From NCBI RefSeq assembly GCF_000974985.2, contig NZ_LAVA02000034.1, positions 62,001-126,000 of the forward strand: 64,000 nt of DNA, in the 5' to 3' direction. How positions within the stretch are numbered: the stretch's first letter is position 1; each line of letters starts with the position of its first letter. A program made the translations under genes and the position numbers. The DNA is from Streptomyces mangrovisoli (lineage in GTDB: Bacteria; Actinomycetota; Actinomycetes; Streptomycetales; Streptomycetaceae). Below are positions 41,329 through 49,965 of the stretch, in pieces. The notes below the pieces were generated by a model. The model was not told the DNA's origin and did no database searches. It was given only the letters and a program-made list of their open reading frames with translations.

Positions 41329-42486
41329 GTGGGGCGGCTGACCGGCGGGGATCCCTCGCTGTTGCGAAGGATCAATTCCGCGGTGGTGCTGCACGCGCTG
41401 CGCGCCACGGACTGTGCGACGCTCACCGAGATCACCCGGGTCACCGGGCTGTCCCGGCCCACCGTGGAGGGCGTGGTCGAGGGGCTGATCGAGGCCGGTC
41501 TGGTGGTGGAGAAGGCCGCCGACGACAGCATGGCACGCCGGCAGGGGCGGCCCGCGCGGCGCTACCGGTTCCGGGCGGAGGCCGGGCATCTGCTGGGCCT
41601 GGAGGTCGGCGCGCACCGGGTGGCCGCGCTCCTCGCGGACCTGGACGGGCGGGTGATCGGCGCGCAGGCCCGCGAGGTCGACGAGACGCTGGACGCCGAC
41701 GAGCGGCTGGAGCGGCTGCGGGGCGCGGTGGCCGAGCTGCTGCGGCGGGCCGGGGTCTCCCGCGGCTCGCTGCGGGCCGTCGGCGTGGGCACGCCGGGCA
41801 TCGTCGAGGACGGGGGCGTGGTGCGGCTCGGCACGGCGCTGCCGGAGTGGACCGGGCTGCGGCTCGGCGAGCGGCTGGGCCGGTCCTTCAAGTGCCCGGT
41901 GCTGGTCGAGAACGACGCGAACGCCGCCGCGGTGGCCGAGCACTGGAAGGGCGCCGCCACCGAGTCCGATGACATGGTGATGGTCCTCGCGGGGCTGAGC
42001 CCCGGCGCGGGCGCGCTCATCGGCGGGCGGCTGCACCGCGGTTACGGCGGCGCGGCGGGCGAGATCGGCGCGCTGCACCTGCTCGGCCGCGAGGTGACCC
42101 CGGAGACCCTGCTGTCGACGACGGACGAGCCGCTGCACCCGCTGGACGAGCAGGCCGTCGCCGAGGTCTTCGCCCTGGCCAAGAAGGGCGACCTGCGGGC
42201 CCGTGCGGCCGTCGAGCGGTTCATCCAGCGGCTGGTGCACGACGTGGCCGCGCTGGTGCTCGCCCTCGATCCCGAACTGGTCGTGATCGGCGGCTGGGCG
42301 GCGGGCCTCGACGGCGTCCTGGAACCCCTCCGCCGCGAACTGGCCCGCTACTGCCTGCGGCCCCCGAAGGTGACGCTGTCGATGCTGGGCGAGGCGGCGG
42401 TCGCCACGGGGGCGCTGCGCTTGGCTCTGGACCATGTGGAGGAGGAGCTGTTCGCCGTGGAGGGTACGGGCGGCACCCGACGCTAG
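41329..42486 (+). CDS. ROK-family transcriptional regulator
   Basis: A 385-residue protein. The N-terminal winged helix covers about 10-65 (LTEITRVTGLSRPTVEGVVEGL), followed by the ROK sugar-kinase-like domain with VGVGTPGIVEDGG, VENDANAAAVAEHW and GYGGAAGEIGALHL. The usual zinc-binding cysteine cluster is not present. It probably represses sugar-uptake genes, but no transporter is adjacent. The GTG 41329 start has GGGAGGA upstream. Confidence 0.9.
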   Translation: MGRLTGGDPSLLRRINSAVVLHALRATDCATLTEITRVTGLSRPTVEGVVEGLIEAGLVVEKAADDSMARRQGRPARRYRFRAEAGHLLGLEVGAHRVAALLADLDGRVIGAQAREVDETLDADERLERLRGAVAELLRRAGVSRGSLRAVGVGTPGIVEDGGVVRLGTALPEWTGLRLGERLGRSFKCPVLVENDANAAAVAEHWKGAATESDDMVMVLAGLSPGAGALIGGRLHRGYGGAAGEIGALHLLGREVTPETLLSTTDEPLHPLDEQAVAEVFALAKKGDLRARAAVERFIQRLVHDVAALVLALDPELVVIGGWAAGLDGVLEPLRRELARYCLRPPKVTLSMLGEAAVATGALRLALDHVEEELFAVEGTGGTRR

Positions 42487-42540
42487 GGTCAGGCGGGCCT
42501 GGGCCGTGTCGGTCCGGATCTGCGGGCCGGTGGGGCCCGT

Positions 42541-42685
42541 TCGCGCAGTTCCCCGCGCCCCTTTCAGGGGCACCTCGCAGCCGTGCCCCGAAAGGGGCGC
42601 GGGGAACTGCGCGACCAGCCACGACGGACCCGCGCAGCTGCGAGTTGGCCCCGAAGAGGGGCGCGGGGAACCGCGCGGACGGAGC
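42541..42685. repeat. Interspersed palindromic repeat cluster (copy 1)
   Basis: The block CGCGCAGTTCCCCGCGCCCC (inverted) is followed by two direct copies of GGGGCGCGGGGAACTGCGCG or a close variant. The stretch 42541-42630 is about 85-90% identical by eye to 49970-50060. It fills the gap between the converging ROK and GntR genes and could form large hairpins. Confidence 0.85.
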
Positions 42686-42690
42686 TCGCG

Positions 42691-43452
42691 TCAGGACGCG
42701 TGGCGGTGGGGGTCCTCGTGGATCTCCACGTTGCCCGAGTCGCCGAAGGTGAGCCGGCAGGTGTCGGCGCGGTAGGTGGCGACCGAGAGCGCGGCGGTGC
42801 GGCCGGCGGCGAGGTAGCGGGTGGTGACGACCAGGACGGGGGCGCCGGGCAGGCGGTCCAGCTCCTTCGCGTCGTCCGCGCGGGCCGAGCCGAGCTCCAC
42901 CGCGCTGTCCCGGCCCTCCAGCTCCAGCCGCTGGAGTTCGCGCAGCACGGCCCGCGCGCGGGCCACCCCGGCCGGGGCGTCGATGCCCGAGAGGTCGGGG
43001 ACGGAGGCGGCGGGGATGTGCAGCAGTTCGGCGGCGACCCGCTGACCGTGCGTCACGCGGGACCGCCGTACGGTGTGCACGGGTTCGTCCGCACCCGTCT
43101 CCAGGGCCGCCGCGACGGCCGCGGCGGGCACCTCGGTGACGCAGTCGACGGGCTGCCAGGCGTCCCCCGGCGCGCCCGGCCACACGTGCAGTTCGGTGCC
43201 GACGGCCACGCCCATGCGCGGCGGCGCGACGGTCGTCCCCACACCGCGGCGGCGCTGCAGCCGGCCCTCCAGTTCGAGCTGTTCCAGGGCCTGCCGGAGC
43301 GTCGCGCGGGCGACGCCGAACCGGGCTGCCAGATCACGCTCGTTGGGCAGGATCTCGCCCACCGAGAACTCGGAGTCCAAAGCTTCGCTGAGCACGGTCT
43401 TGAGGTGCCAGTACTTAGGCTCCGGCACCGATTCCAACTGCGTGGTCCCCAC
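42691..43452 (-). CDS. GntR-family (HutC/UTRA) transcriptional regulator
   Basis: A 253-residue regulator. The winged helix is at about 12-75 (LPNERDLAARFGVARATLRQALEQLELEGRLQRRRGVGT) and a UTRA ligand-binding domain follows (TRYLAAGRTAALSVATYRADTCRLTF). This is the DasR/HutC subfamily, usually responding to sugar phosphates or related metabolites. GTG 43452 is the start. A dre-like palindrome lies 98 bp upstream and is likely its own operator or a DasR site. Confidence 0.9.
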   Translation of the reverse strand: MGTTQLESVPEPKYWHLKTVLSEALDSEFSVGEILPNERDLAARFGVARATLRQALEQLELEGRLQRRRGVGTTVAPPRMGVAVGTELHVWPGAPGDAWQPVDCVTEVPAAAVAAALETGADEPVHTVRRSRVTHGQRVAAELLHIPAASVPDLSGIDAPAGVARARAVLRELQRLELEGRDSAVELGSARADDAKELDRLPGAPVLVVTTRYLAAGRTAALSVATYRADTCRLTFGDSGNVEIHEDPHRHAS

Positions 43453-43549
43453 CCTGTCCTCCGCAATCGCCGTGATCCGGCAGCGTTTTAGCGCCCTTGT
43501 TTATTAAAGGTTGTTGCACTTCTTTGCGACGATAAGGGGGCCCCCACCC

Positions 43550-43563
43550 TTGGTCAAGACCAA
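43550..43563. promoter_or_regulatory. dre-like GntR/HutC operator
   Basis: TTGGTCAAGACCAA is an inverted repeat with TGGTC and GACCA half-sites around two bases. It differs at one position from the DasR consensus TGGTCTAGACCA. It lies in the 237-bp gap upstream of the GntR gene. Confidence 0.6.
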
Positions 43564-43689
43564 TCATCGAACCCATACGGGGCATAGAGGCGCCGTGCAG
43601 CGCAGCGTTCATGGGGCGTTCGCAGTCGGCCGTTTCCGTGACATCGCGGCAAAGCTCCCGTCGTGCGACGGGCCGGACGGACGGCCGGA

Positions 43690-44574
43690 TCAGGCCGTGG
43701 CGAGGGCCGTCAGCTTGTCGGGGTTGCGGACGATGTACACCGCCCGGACGCGGCCGTGGTCGGCCTCGATCTGGAGGAGGCTGTCGGGCCGGCCGGCGGT
43801 CAGCACCAGCACGGCGGGGCCGCCGTTGACCTCCAGGGGGCGCAGGGACAGGTCCGGGGTCCCCTGTGCCGAGACGGCGGCGATGAACCGGGCCACCTTG
43901 TCGGCGCTCTCCAGCACCCGGACGGGCGCCTTGGCCTTGCCGCCGCTGTCGGCGACGAGCCGGGCGTCGGGGGCGAGCAGCGCCAGCAGGCCGTCGAGGT
44001 CGCCCTCGACCGCGGCGGCGAGGAAGCGCTCGGTCAGGTCGCGGCGTTCGGCGGGATCGACGTCGTAGCGCGGCCTGCGTTCGTCGACATGGCGCCGGGC
44101 CCGCCCGGCGAGCTGGCGGACGGCCGCCTCGCCGCGGTCGAGCGCGGCGGCGATGTCGGCGTAGGGGTAGCCGAACGCCTCCCGCAGCACGAACACGGCG
44201 CGCTCCAGCGGGGAGAGCGACTCCAGTACGACCAGGAGGGCGAGCGAGACGGAGTCGGCGAGGACCGCGCGTTCGGCGCCGTCGGGGACGGTCGCGGCGA
44301 GGTCGGTGGGGTACGGCTCCGGCAGCCACGGCCCGACGTAGGTCTCGCCGCGTGCCTTGATCCGGCGCAGCCGGTCGACGGCCAGCCGGGTGGTGACGCG
44401 CACGAGGTAGGCGCGGGGGTCGCGGACCGCGGCGCGGTCGGCGCCGGACCAGCGCAGCCAGGCGTCCTGGACGACGTCCTCGGCGTCCGTCACCCGCCCC
44501 AGCATCCGGTAGGCGACGCCCATCAGGACGGAGCGGTGCGTTTCGAAGACGTCGGTCGCGGTGTCGGTGCCCAC
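43690..44574 (-). CDS. ECF41-type RNA polymerase sigma factor with NTF2-like C-terminal domain
   Basis: A 294-residue sigma factor. Region 2 is at about 10-75 (TDAEDVVQDAWLRW) and region 4 at 108-165. A SnoaL/NTF2-like domain fills residues 175-294. The linker motif WLPEP (83-87), DSGGK (209-213, canonical DGGGK) and NPDKL (284-288) are the published marks of group ECF41, in which the tail replaces an anti-sigma factor. GTG 44574 is the chosen start. It is divergent from an oxidoreductase gene, the usual type of ECF41 target. Confidence 0.93.
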   Translation of the reverse strand: MGTDTATDVFETHRSVLMGVAYRMLGRVTDAEDVVQDAWLRWSGADRAAVRDPRAYLVRVTTRLAVDRLRRIKARGETYVGPWLPEPYPTDLAATVPDGAERAVLADSVSLALLVVLESLSPLERAVFVLREAFGYPYADIAAALDRGEAAVRQLAGRARRHVDERRPRYDVDPAERRDLTERFLAAAVEGDLDGLLALLAPDARLVADSGGKAKAPVRVLESADKVARFIAAVSAQGTPDLSLRPLEVNGGPAVLVLTAGRPDSLLQIEADHGRVRAVYIVRNPDKLTALATA

Positions 44575-44698
44575 GGGCCCATCCCATCCGACACTCGCCC
44601 CGCTGTCCACGCGGAACCGGCCCGTCCGGGGCGGGCGACGCAGAATGATCCTCGGTGGGGTCGCCGGTGGCCGGCGGCCCGGCGACGGGAGGTCTGCG

Positions 44699-45352
44699 AT
44701 GCGGTACGCGGTGCTGGGCACGGGCGACGTCGGCCGGACCCTGGGCGGCAGGCTGGTGGGGCTGGGGCACGAGGTGGTGCTCGGCTCGCGGACGAAGGAC
44801 AACCCTGCGGCGCTGGAGTGGGCGGGCGCCGCGGGGCCCCGGGCCGGCACGGGCACGTTCGCGGAGGCCGCCGCGGCGGCCGAGACCGTGGTGAACGCGG
44901 TGGGCGGCCAGGTCGCGCTGGCCGCGCTGGAGGCGGCGGGTGCGCAGCACCTCGACGGCAAGGTCCTGGTGGACGTCTCCAACCCGATGGCCTTCGAGGA
45001 CGGGCAGCTGACCCTCGACCCCGTCGGGTCGGACAGCGTGGGCGAGCAGATCCAGCGGGCGTTCCCCGGGGCGCGCGTGGTGAAGACGCTCAACACGGTC
45101 AACTGCCAGGTGATGGTGGAGCCGACGCTGGTCGCGGGCGCGCACCAGATCTTCGTGTGCGGGGCGGACGCCGACGCCAAGGCACAGGTGACCGCCATGC
45201 TCGGGGAGTTCGGCTGGCCCGCGGAGCGGGTGCTGGACCTGGGCGGCATCGAGGCGGCCCGCGCGGTGGAGATGTATCTGCCGCTGTGGCTGAGCCTGTT
45301 CCGGCAGTTCGGCGACGCCGACTTCAACATCGAGGTGCGCAGGGGGCGTTGA
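44699..45352 (+). CDS. NADPH-dependent F420 reductase-like oxidoreductase
   Basis: A 217-residue Rossmann-fold protein. The dinucleotide motif is VLGTGDVGRTLGGRL (residues 5-19), followed by EVVLGSRTKDN, where the Ser-Arg pair favours NADP. Later parts include DVSNPM, KTLNTVNC and a C-terminal helix. It resembles F420-dependent NADP reductases but a true F420 link is unproven. It is divergent from the ECF41 sigma gene, which probably controls it. ATG 44699 has GGGAGG upstream. Confidence 0.85.
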   Translation: MRYAVLGTGDVGRTLGGRLVGLGHEVVLGSRTKDNPAALEWAGAAGPRAGTGTFAEAAAAAETVVNAVGGQVALAALEAAGAQHLDGKVLVDVSNPMAFEDGQLTLDPVGSDSVGEQIQRAFPGARVVKTLNTVNCQVMVEPTLVAGAHQIFVCGADADAKAQVTAMLGEFGWPAERVLDLGGIEAARAVEMYLPLWLSLFRQFGDADFNIEVRRGR

Positions 45353-45467
45353 GGTCCGGCGTCCCGCCAGGGGCGCGGGGAGCATGTCGGGCCGTCGGCA
45401 CGCAGTGGCTGCCCGCGACGCCGTCCGGCCGTAAGGGTGCCTTCCGGCGTGGGGGCTACCCGCTGGT

Positions 45468-45477
45468 AGCAATTGCT
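45468..45477. promoter_or_regulatory. Palindrome in the promoter region of the alpha/beta hydrolase
   Basis: AGCAATTGCT is a perfect 10-bp palindrome, AT-rich for this genome, about 95 bp upstream of the hydrolase ATG. It could be a repressor site. A fragment of the GGGGCGCGGGG repeat family also occurs near 45369. Confidence 0.3.
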
Positions 45478-45572
45478 GACAAGCTGTCTACACAGCGTCG
45501 GCCGACAGCCACCGGTGTACGACGCCCAGGACTCTCCCGCCTCTGTCGTCTCCCCACCACGAGGAGCAGCAC

Positions 45573-46403
45573 ATGTCCGCCACCGTCTCCTTCAAGGCCC
45601 CCTCCGCGCTCGGCCCGCAGCCGGTGACCCTGTCGTACGCGCGCGTGGGCAGCGGTGCACCGCTGCTCCTGCTGCACGGCATCGGGCACCACCGGCAGGC
45701 CTGGGACCCGGTGGTGGACATCCTCGCGGCCGAGCGCGACGTGATCGCCGTGGACCTGCCCGGCTTCGGCGCCTCCCCCGCGCTGCCGGACGGCCTGGCG
45801 CACGACCTGCCGACGGTCGGCGGGGTGCTGGCCGGGCTGTGCGAGGCGCTGGACATCGAGCGCCCGCACGTCGCGGGCAACTCCCTCGGCGGCCTGCTCG
45901 CCCTCGAACTCGGCCGGGAGAAGCTCGTCCGGTCCGTCACCGCCCTGTCCCCGGCGGGCTTCTGGTCGGAGGCCGAGCGCCGGTACGCCTTCGGGGTGCT
46001 CCTGGCCATGCGGCACATCTCGCGCCGGCTGCCCCTGCCGCTGGTCGAGCGGATGTCCCGGTCGGCGGCCGGGCGCACCGCGCTGACCAGCACCATCTAC
46101 GCCCGCCCGGCGCGCCGTGCGCCGGAGGCGGTGGTGGCGGAGACGCTGGCGCTGGCGAACGCCACCGGGTTCGAGCGGACGCTGCGGGCGGGCGCGCAGG
46201 TGCAGTTCACCGACGACATCCCCGGCATCCCGGTCACCGTGGCCTGGGGCTCGCGGGACATGCTCCTGGTGCGCCGCCAGGGCGTGCGCGCGAAGCAGAT
46301 CATCCCCCGCGCCCGCCTCGTCCGCCTCCCCGGCTGCGGCCACTGCCCGATGAACGACGACCCGGCGCTGGTCGCCCGGGTGATCCTCGACGGCAGCCGC
46401 TGA
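45573..46403 (+). CDS. Alpha/beta-fold hydrolase
   Basis: A 276-residue cytoplasmic hydrolase. The oxyanion-hole motif is LLLHGIG (33-39), the nucleophile Ser104 is in AGNSLGGLLALEL, the acid is in WGSRDMLL and the His is in GCGHCPMNDDP. ATG 45573 follows GAGGAG. The substrate is unknown; homologues include esterases and C-C hydrolases. Confidence 0.9.
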   Translation: MSATVSFKAPSALGPQPVTLSYARVGSGAPLLLLHGIGHHRQAWDPVVDILAAERDVIAVDLPGFGASPALPDGLAHDLPTVGGVLAGLCEALDIERPHVAGNSLGGLLALELGREKLVRSVTALSPAGFWSEAERRYAFGVLLAMRHISRRLPLPLVERMSRSAAGRTALTSTIYARPARRAPEAVVAETLALANATGFERTLRAGAQVQFTDDIPGIPVTVAWGSRDMLLVRRQGVRAKQIIPRARLVRLPGCGHCPMNDDPALVARVILDGSR

Positions 46404-46443
46404 GCCGACCGGCGCGCCATCCACCGTGCCTCCAGGGCCAGTT

Positions 46444-46465
46444 GTTCACTTGGGGTTTCCGCGTC
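46444..46465 (+). promoter_or_regulatory. Possible PHO box upstream of phoD
   Basis: Two adjacent 11-bp units, GTTCACTTGGG and GTTTCCGCGTC, resemble the direct repeats bound by PhoP in Streptomyces (GTTCACC core). They lie about 65-85 bp before the phoD start. Only the first unit is a good match. Confidence 0.4.
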
Positions 46466-46530
46466 CGTCTCGGCACACCAGTAGGTGTGACGGTGCACAC
46501 CGGTCGGACCCCGTCCCTGGAGGCGCATCC

Positions 46531-48114
46531 ATGTCACACCGTCCCTTCCCCGGGCGCCGCAGCGTGCTGCGCGGCTCCCTCGCCGCGTCGGCGGCCCTGA
46601 CCGTGCCGGCCGCCCTCGGCGCGGCCCCGGCCCTCGCCCTGTCCGGCCGCCCGAACGCCGGCTGGGGCGTACAGGCGGGTGACATCACGCAGAACTCCGG
46701 TCTGGTGTGGGTGCGTTCGGACCGTCCGGCCCGCATGGTCGTCGAGACGGCCGCCACCGCGTCGTTCCGTGACGCGCGCAGATGGCGGGGCCCGCTGCTC
46801 GGCGCGGGCAGCGACTTCACCGGCACGACCCGGCTGCACGGGCTGCCGGCGGGCGAGCAGATCCACTACCGGGTCACCCTCGCCGACCCCGACGACCCGC
46901 GCCGCACCGGCGAGCCGGTCACCGGCACCTTCCGCACCGCGCCCGAACGGCGGCGCCAGGACGTGCGGTTCGTGTGGTCGGGCGACCTGGCCGGTCAGGG
47001 CTGGGGCATCAACGAGTCGATCGGCGGCTACCGCATCTTCGACGCGATGGCGCGCACCGACCCGGACTTCTTCCTGTGCAGCGGCGACAACATCTACGCC
47101 GACGGCCCGATCTCCGCGACCGCCACGCTGCCCGACGGCACCCTCTACCGGAACGTCGTCAGCGAGGAGAAGGCGCACGTCGCGACCACGCTCGCTGACT
47201 ACCGCGGCAACTTCCGCTACAACTTGCTGGATTCGGCGCTGCGCCGGTTCAACTCCCAGGTGCCCAACATCATCCAGTGGGACGACCACGAGGTGCGCAA
47301 CAACTGGTACCCGGGCGAGGTGATCGGCTCCGGCACCGCGTATCCGGCCGGGACCGCCCTGGACGACCTGGCCGTGCGCTCGCGCCGGGCCTTCTCCGAG
47401 TACTTCCCGATCTCCACGATCAGCGCCCGCCCGGACGGCCGGATCTACCGGGTGATCCACCACGGCCCGCTGCTCGACGTGTTCGTGCTCGACATGCGCA
47501 CCTACCGCAACGCCAACTCCCCCGACGACCAGACCACCGACCCGGTCGGCATCCTCGGCCGGGAGCAGCTGGAGTGGCTCAAGCGCGAGCTCGCCGCCTC
47601 GCGCGCGGTGTGGAAGGTGATCGCCAACGACATGCCGCTCGGCCTGGTCGTGCCCGACACCACCGAGGGGGCGCCGAACTACGAGGCCGTCGCGCAGGGC
47701 GACCCGGGCGCGCCGCTCGGCCGCGAGCTCCAGATCGCCGAGCTGCTGCGGTTCGTCAAGCACCGGCGGATCACCGGCACGCTGTGGCTGACCGCCGACG
47801 TGCACCACACCTCGGCCCAGCACTACGACCCCTCGCGCGCCGCGTTCAAGGACTTCGCGCCGTTCTGGGAGTTCGTCTCCGGGCCGCTCAACGCGGGTGC
47901 CTTCCCGGCCAGCGCGCTCGACGGCACGTTCGGCCCCGACCGGGTCTTCGTCAAGGCACCGGCCACGTCGAACGTCTCGCCCGCGCAGGGCTACCAGTTC
48001 TTCGGCGAGGTCGCCATCGACGGCGGCAGCGGCGAGCTGACCGTGCGGCTGCGCGAGTACGACGGCACCGTGCTGTTCACCCAGGTGCTCCAGCCGGGGC
48101 TCGTCGGGCAGTAG
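46531..48114 (+). CDS. phoD: Secreted alkaline phosphatase/phosphodiesterase D
   Basis: A 527-residue enzyme with a twin-arginine signal (GRRSVLRGSLAAS, cleavage near ALALS), as expected for Tat-exported PhoD. An N-terminal Fn3-like PhoD_N domain is followed by the metallophosphatase core: SGDLAGQGWG, CSGDNIYADGP, WDDHEVRNNW, LDMRTYRN and TADVHHTSA supply metal ligands. It releases phosphate from phosphoesters outside the cell. ATG 46531 follows GGAGG. A possible PHO box lies upstream and a large hairpin downstream. Confidence 0.94.
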   Translation: MSHRPFPGRRSVLRGSLAASAALTVPAALGAAPALALSGRPNAGWGVQAGDITQNSGLVWVRSDRPARMVVETAATASFRDARRWRGPLLGAGSDFTGTTRLHGLPAGEQIHYRVTLADPDDPRRTGEPVTGTFRTAPERRRQDVRFVWSGDLAGQGWGINESIGGYRIFDAMARTDPDFFLCSGDNIYADGPISATATLPDGTLYRNVVSEEKAHVATTLADYRGNFRYNLLDSALRRFNSQVPNIIQWDDHEVRNNWYPGEVIGSGTAYPAGTALDDLAVRSRRAFSEYFPISTISARPDGRIYRVIHHGPLLDVFVLDMRTYRNANSPDDQTTDPVGILGREQLEWLKRELAASRAVWKVIANDMPLGLVVPDTTEGAPNYEAVAQGDPGAPLGRELQIAELLRFVKHRRITGTLWLTADVHHTSAQHYDPSRAAFKDFAPFWEFVSGPLNAGAFPASALDGTFGPDRVFVKAPATSNVSPAQGYQFFGEVAIDGGSGELTVRLREYDGTVLFTQVLQPGLVGQ

Positions 48115-48131
48115 ATCACGTACTCTCTGTG

Positions 48132-48176
48132 CACCGTGCCGCGTACCGGCGTCATCCCCCGGTGCGCGGCACGGTG
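48132..48176 (+). terminator. Large hairpin terminator after phoD
   Basis: A perfect 12-bp outer stem (48132-48143 with 48165-48176) encloses an inner 5-bp stem ACCGG/CCGGT. It starts 18 bases after the phoD stop. Confidence 0.85.
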
Positions 48177-48218
48177 TCCGTCCGGGGGATCGCCGTAGGT
48201 CCGTCCGCGGCCCGGTGG

Positions 48219-48254
48219 GGCTCGTTCGTGCAGTTCCCCGCGCCCCTTGCAGGC
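48219..48254. repeat. Interspersed palindromic repeat, partial copy
   Basis: GTGCAGTTCCCCGCGCCCCTTGCAGG is one inverted unit of the repeat family seen at 42541 and 49970. It is followed by an AT-rich stretch (48290-48360) with the palindrome CGTGATCACG, probably the promoter region of the next gene. Confidence 0.7.
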
Positions 48255-48396
48255 GCTCCCTGAGGCCGTGTGCCGAAAACGCCACCTCGCTGCGGAAAAG
48301 TACAAAAAACAACTACAAATTAGGGCGTAAGCGCGCTTTACCCATCAGTCACAGTGCGTTCGTGATCACGCAACACCGTTCCTTCACAGTGGCTGC

Positions 48397-49815
48397 ATGA
48401 ATCGAAGCATGTCTGATGTGACGCGCGCGAAGAACGGCCGTCCCGTGCACCACTGGCGGCGGGACGCCGTCGAGCTCGCCGCCGTCTTCACGGCCGTGGC
48501 GGTCGCGGACGCGGTGGCGAACCTGGTCGGCCACGGACCCGACGGTCCCGCACTGCTGGTGATCTCGGCCGCGGCGCTCGCCGCGACGGCCGGGTTCCAC
48601 ACATGGTGGGCCCGACGCCACGGCCATGCCCCGCCGGTGGACGCCAGTGATACCGGTGCCCGGCCCACCGCCGCCGGGCGGCAGGCCGGGCGGTCCGACC
48701 GGTCCACGGCGGCGGGCGCCGACCCGGTGGCCGGGACGACCACGCTGTGGCGGATGCGCACCACGGTGCGGGACGAACCCGGCTCGCTGGCCGCCCTGTG
48801 CTCGGCCCTCGCCGCCCTGGAGGTCGACATCCTCTCCCTCCAGACCCACCCGCTGGCCCTCGGCACGGTCGACGAGTTCCTGCTGCGCGCCCCGGAGTCC
48901 CTCGACGCGGCCGCGATCACCCGCGCGGTGGCGCAGGCGGGCGGCTCCGACACCTGGATCGAGCGGGCCGACACCCACGACCTGGTGGACGCGCCGACCC
49001 GGATCCTCGGGCTCGCCGCCCGCACCGCCCTGGACGCCGCCGAACTGCCGCTGGCGCTGCGCCAGTTGCTGGGCCGCTGCACCATCCGCTCGCTGCCCGC
49101 GAGCGCCTCGCGCGGCGCCGCGGCCGGCCCCGGCGCGCCCGCCGAACCCGTCCTGGAGGACACCGTCATGCGGCTGCCGTCACCGGACGGCGGGGCGATC
49201 ACCGTGGAACGGCCCTATCTGCCGTTCACCCCGACCGAGTTCGCGCGCGCCCGCGCCCTGGTGGAGCTGGACGCGCGGCTCGGCCCGCGGCTGCCGCACG
49301 GGCAGGACGTGCTGACGCTGCCCGAGGGCAACGACATCGCCGTACGACGGGCCGACACCCGTGACGTCGAGGCGGCCCGCGCCATGCACGACCGCTGCTC
49401 GCCCCGCACCCTCGGGATGCGCTACCACGGCCCGGTCGGCGACGCGGACCGCTACCTCAACCACCTGCTCAGCCCCCGCTTCGGGCGCACCCTCGCCGCG
49501 CAGACCGCGTCCGGGCGGATCGTCGGGCTCGGCCATCTGCTCTGGGACGGCGACGAGACGGAGGTCGCGCTGCTCGTCGAGGACGCCTGGCAGCGGCGCG
49601 GTGTCGGCGCCGAACTGCTGGTCCGCCTCGTCGACATGGCGGTGGAGGCCGGCTGCGCGAGCGTGTACGCCGTGACGCAGGCGTCGAACACCGGCATGGT
49701 CGCCGCCATGCGCGGGCTCGGCCTGCCGCTCGACTACCAGGTCGAGGAGGGCACGCTGGTCATCACGGCCCGGCTGGCGCCGGTGCCGGTCGCGGCGCGG
49801 CCGTCGTCCGAGTAG
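48397..49815 (+). CDS. Membrane-anchored ACT-GNAT acetyltransferase
   Basis: A 472-residue fusion. Two membrane segments are at about 24-44 and 50-70. An ACT-like domain is at 117-190 (MRTTVRDEPGSLAALCSALAALEVDILSLQ), followed by a linker domain and a C-terminal GNAT domain (about 312-460) with the acetyl-CoA loop QRRGVGAELLVRLV. Actinomycete protein acetyltransferases with ACT domains are known to be controlled by amino acids; the membrane anchor is an additional feature. ATG 48397 or 48409 could be used, and neither has a clear ribosome-binding site. A 17-bp hairpin follows the gene. Confidence 0.85.
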   Translation: MNRSMSDVTRAKNGRPVHHWRRDAVELAAVFTAVAVADAVANLVGHGPDGPALLVISAAALAATAGFHTWWARRHGHAPPVDASDTGARPTAAGRQAGRSDRSTAAGADPVAGTTTLWRMRTTVRDEPGSLAALCSALAALEVDILSLQTHPLALGTVDEFLLRAPESLDAAAITRAVAQAGGSDTWIERADTHDLVDAPTRILGLAARTALDAAELPLALRQLLGRCTIRSLPASASRGAAAGPGAPAEPVLEDTVMRLPSPDGGAITVERPYLPFTPTEFARARALVELDARLGPRLPHGQDVLTLPEGNDIAVRRADTRDVEAARAMHDRCSPRTLGMRYHGPVGDADRYLNHLLSPRFGRTLAAQTASGRIVGLGHLLWDGDETEVALLVEDAWQRRGVGAELLVRLVDMAVEAGCASVYAVTQASNTGMVAAMRGLGLPLDYQVEEGTLVITARLAPVPVAARPSSE

Positions 49816-49849
49816 CGCCTGGCGCCTGGCGGCGGGCTCGGCGGTTGGC

Positions 49850-49886
49850 GGGGCGGCCCGGAGGTGTGTCACCTCCGGGCCGCCCC
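49850..49886 (+). terminator. Strong hairpin terminator
   Basis: A perfect 17-bp stem (49850-49866 with 49870-49886) with a 3-nt loop lies 35 bases after the ACT-GNAT gene stop. Confidence 0.9.
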
Positions 49887-49965
49887 CCGTCCGAGGCCGC
49901 TGTCAGGGACGACCCCGGAGTTTTACGGAGGCTCGGAAGCCGTAGTCTGCGGGTGCGTCGTGGCC

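Noticed and set aside
44575..44698. ECF41 promoter between sigma gene and reductase
   Set aside because: TGTCCAC and CGTC are present, but with a 12-base gap instead of about 16, so the match is not convincing.
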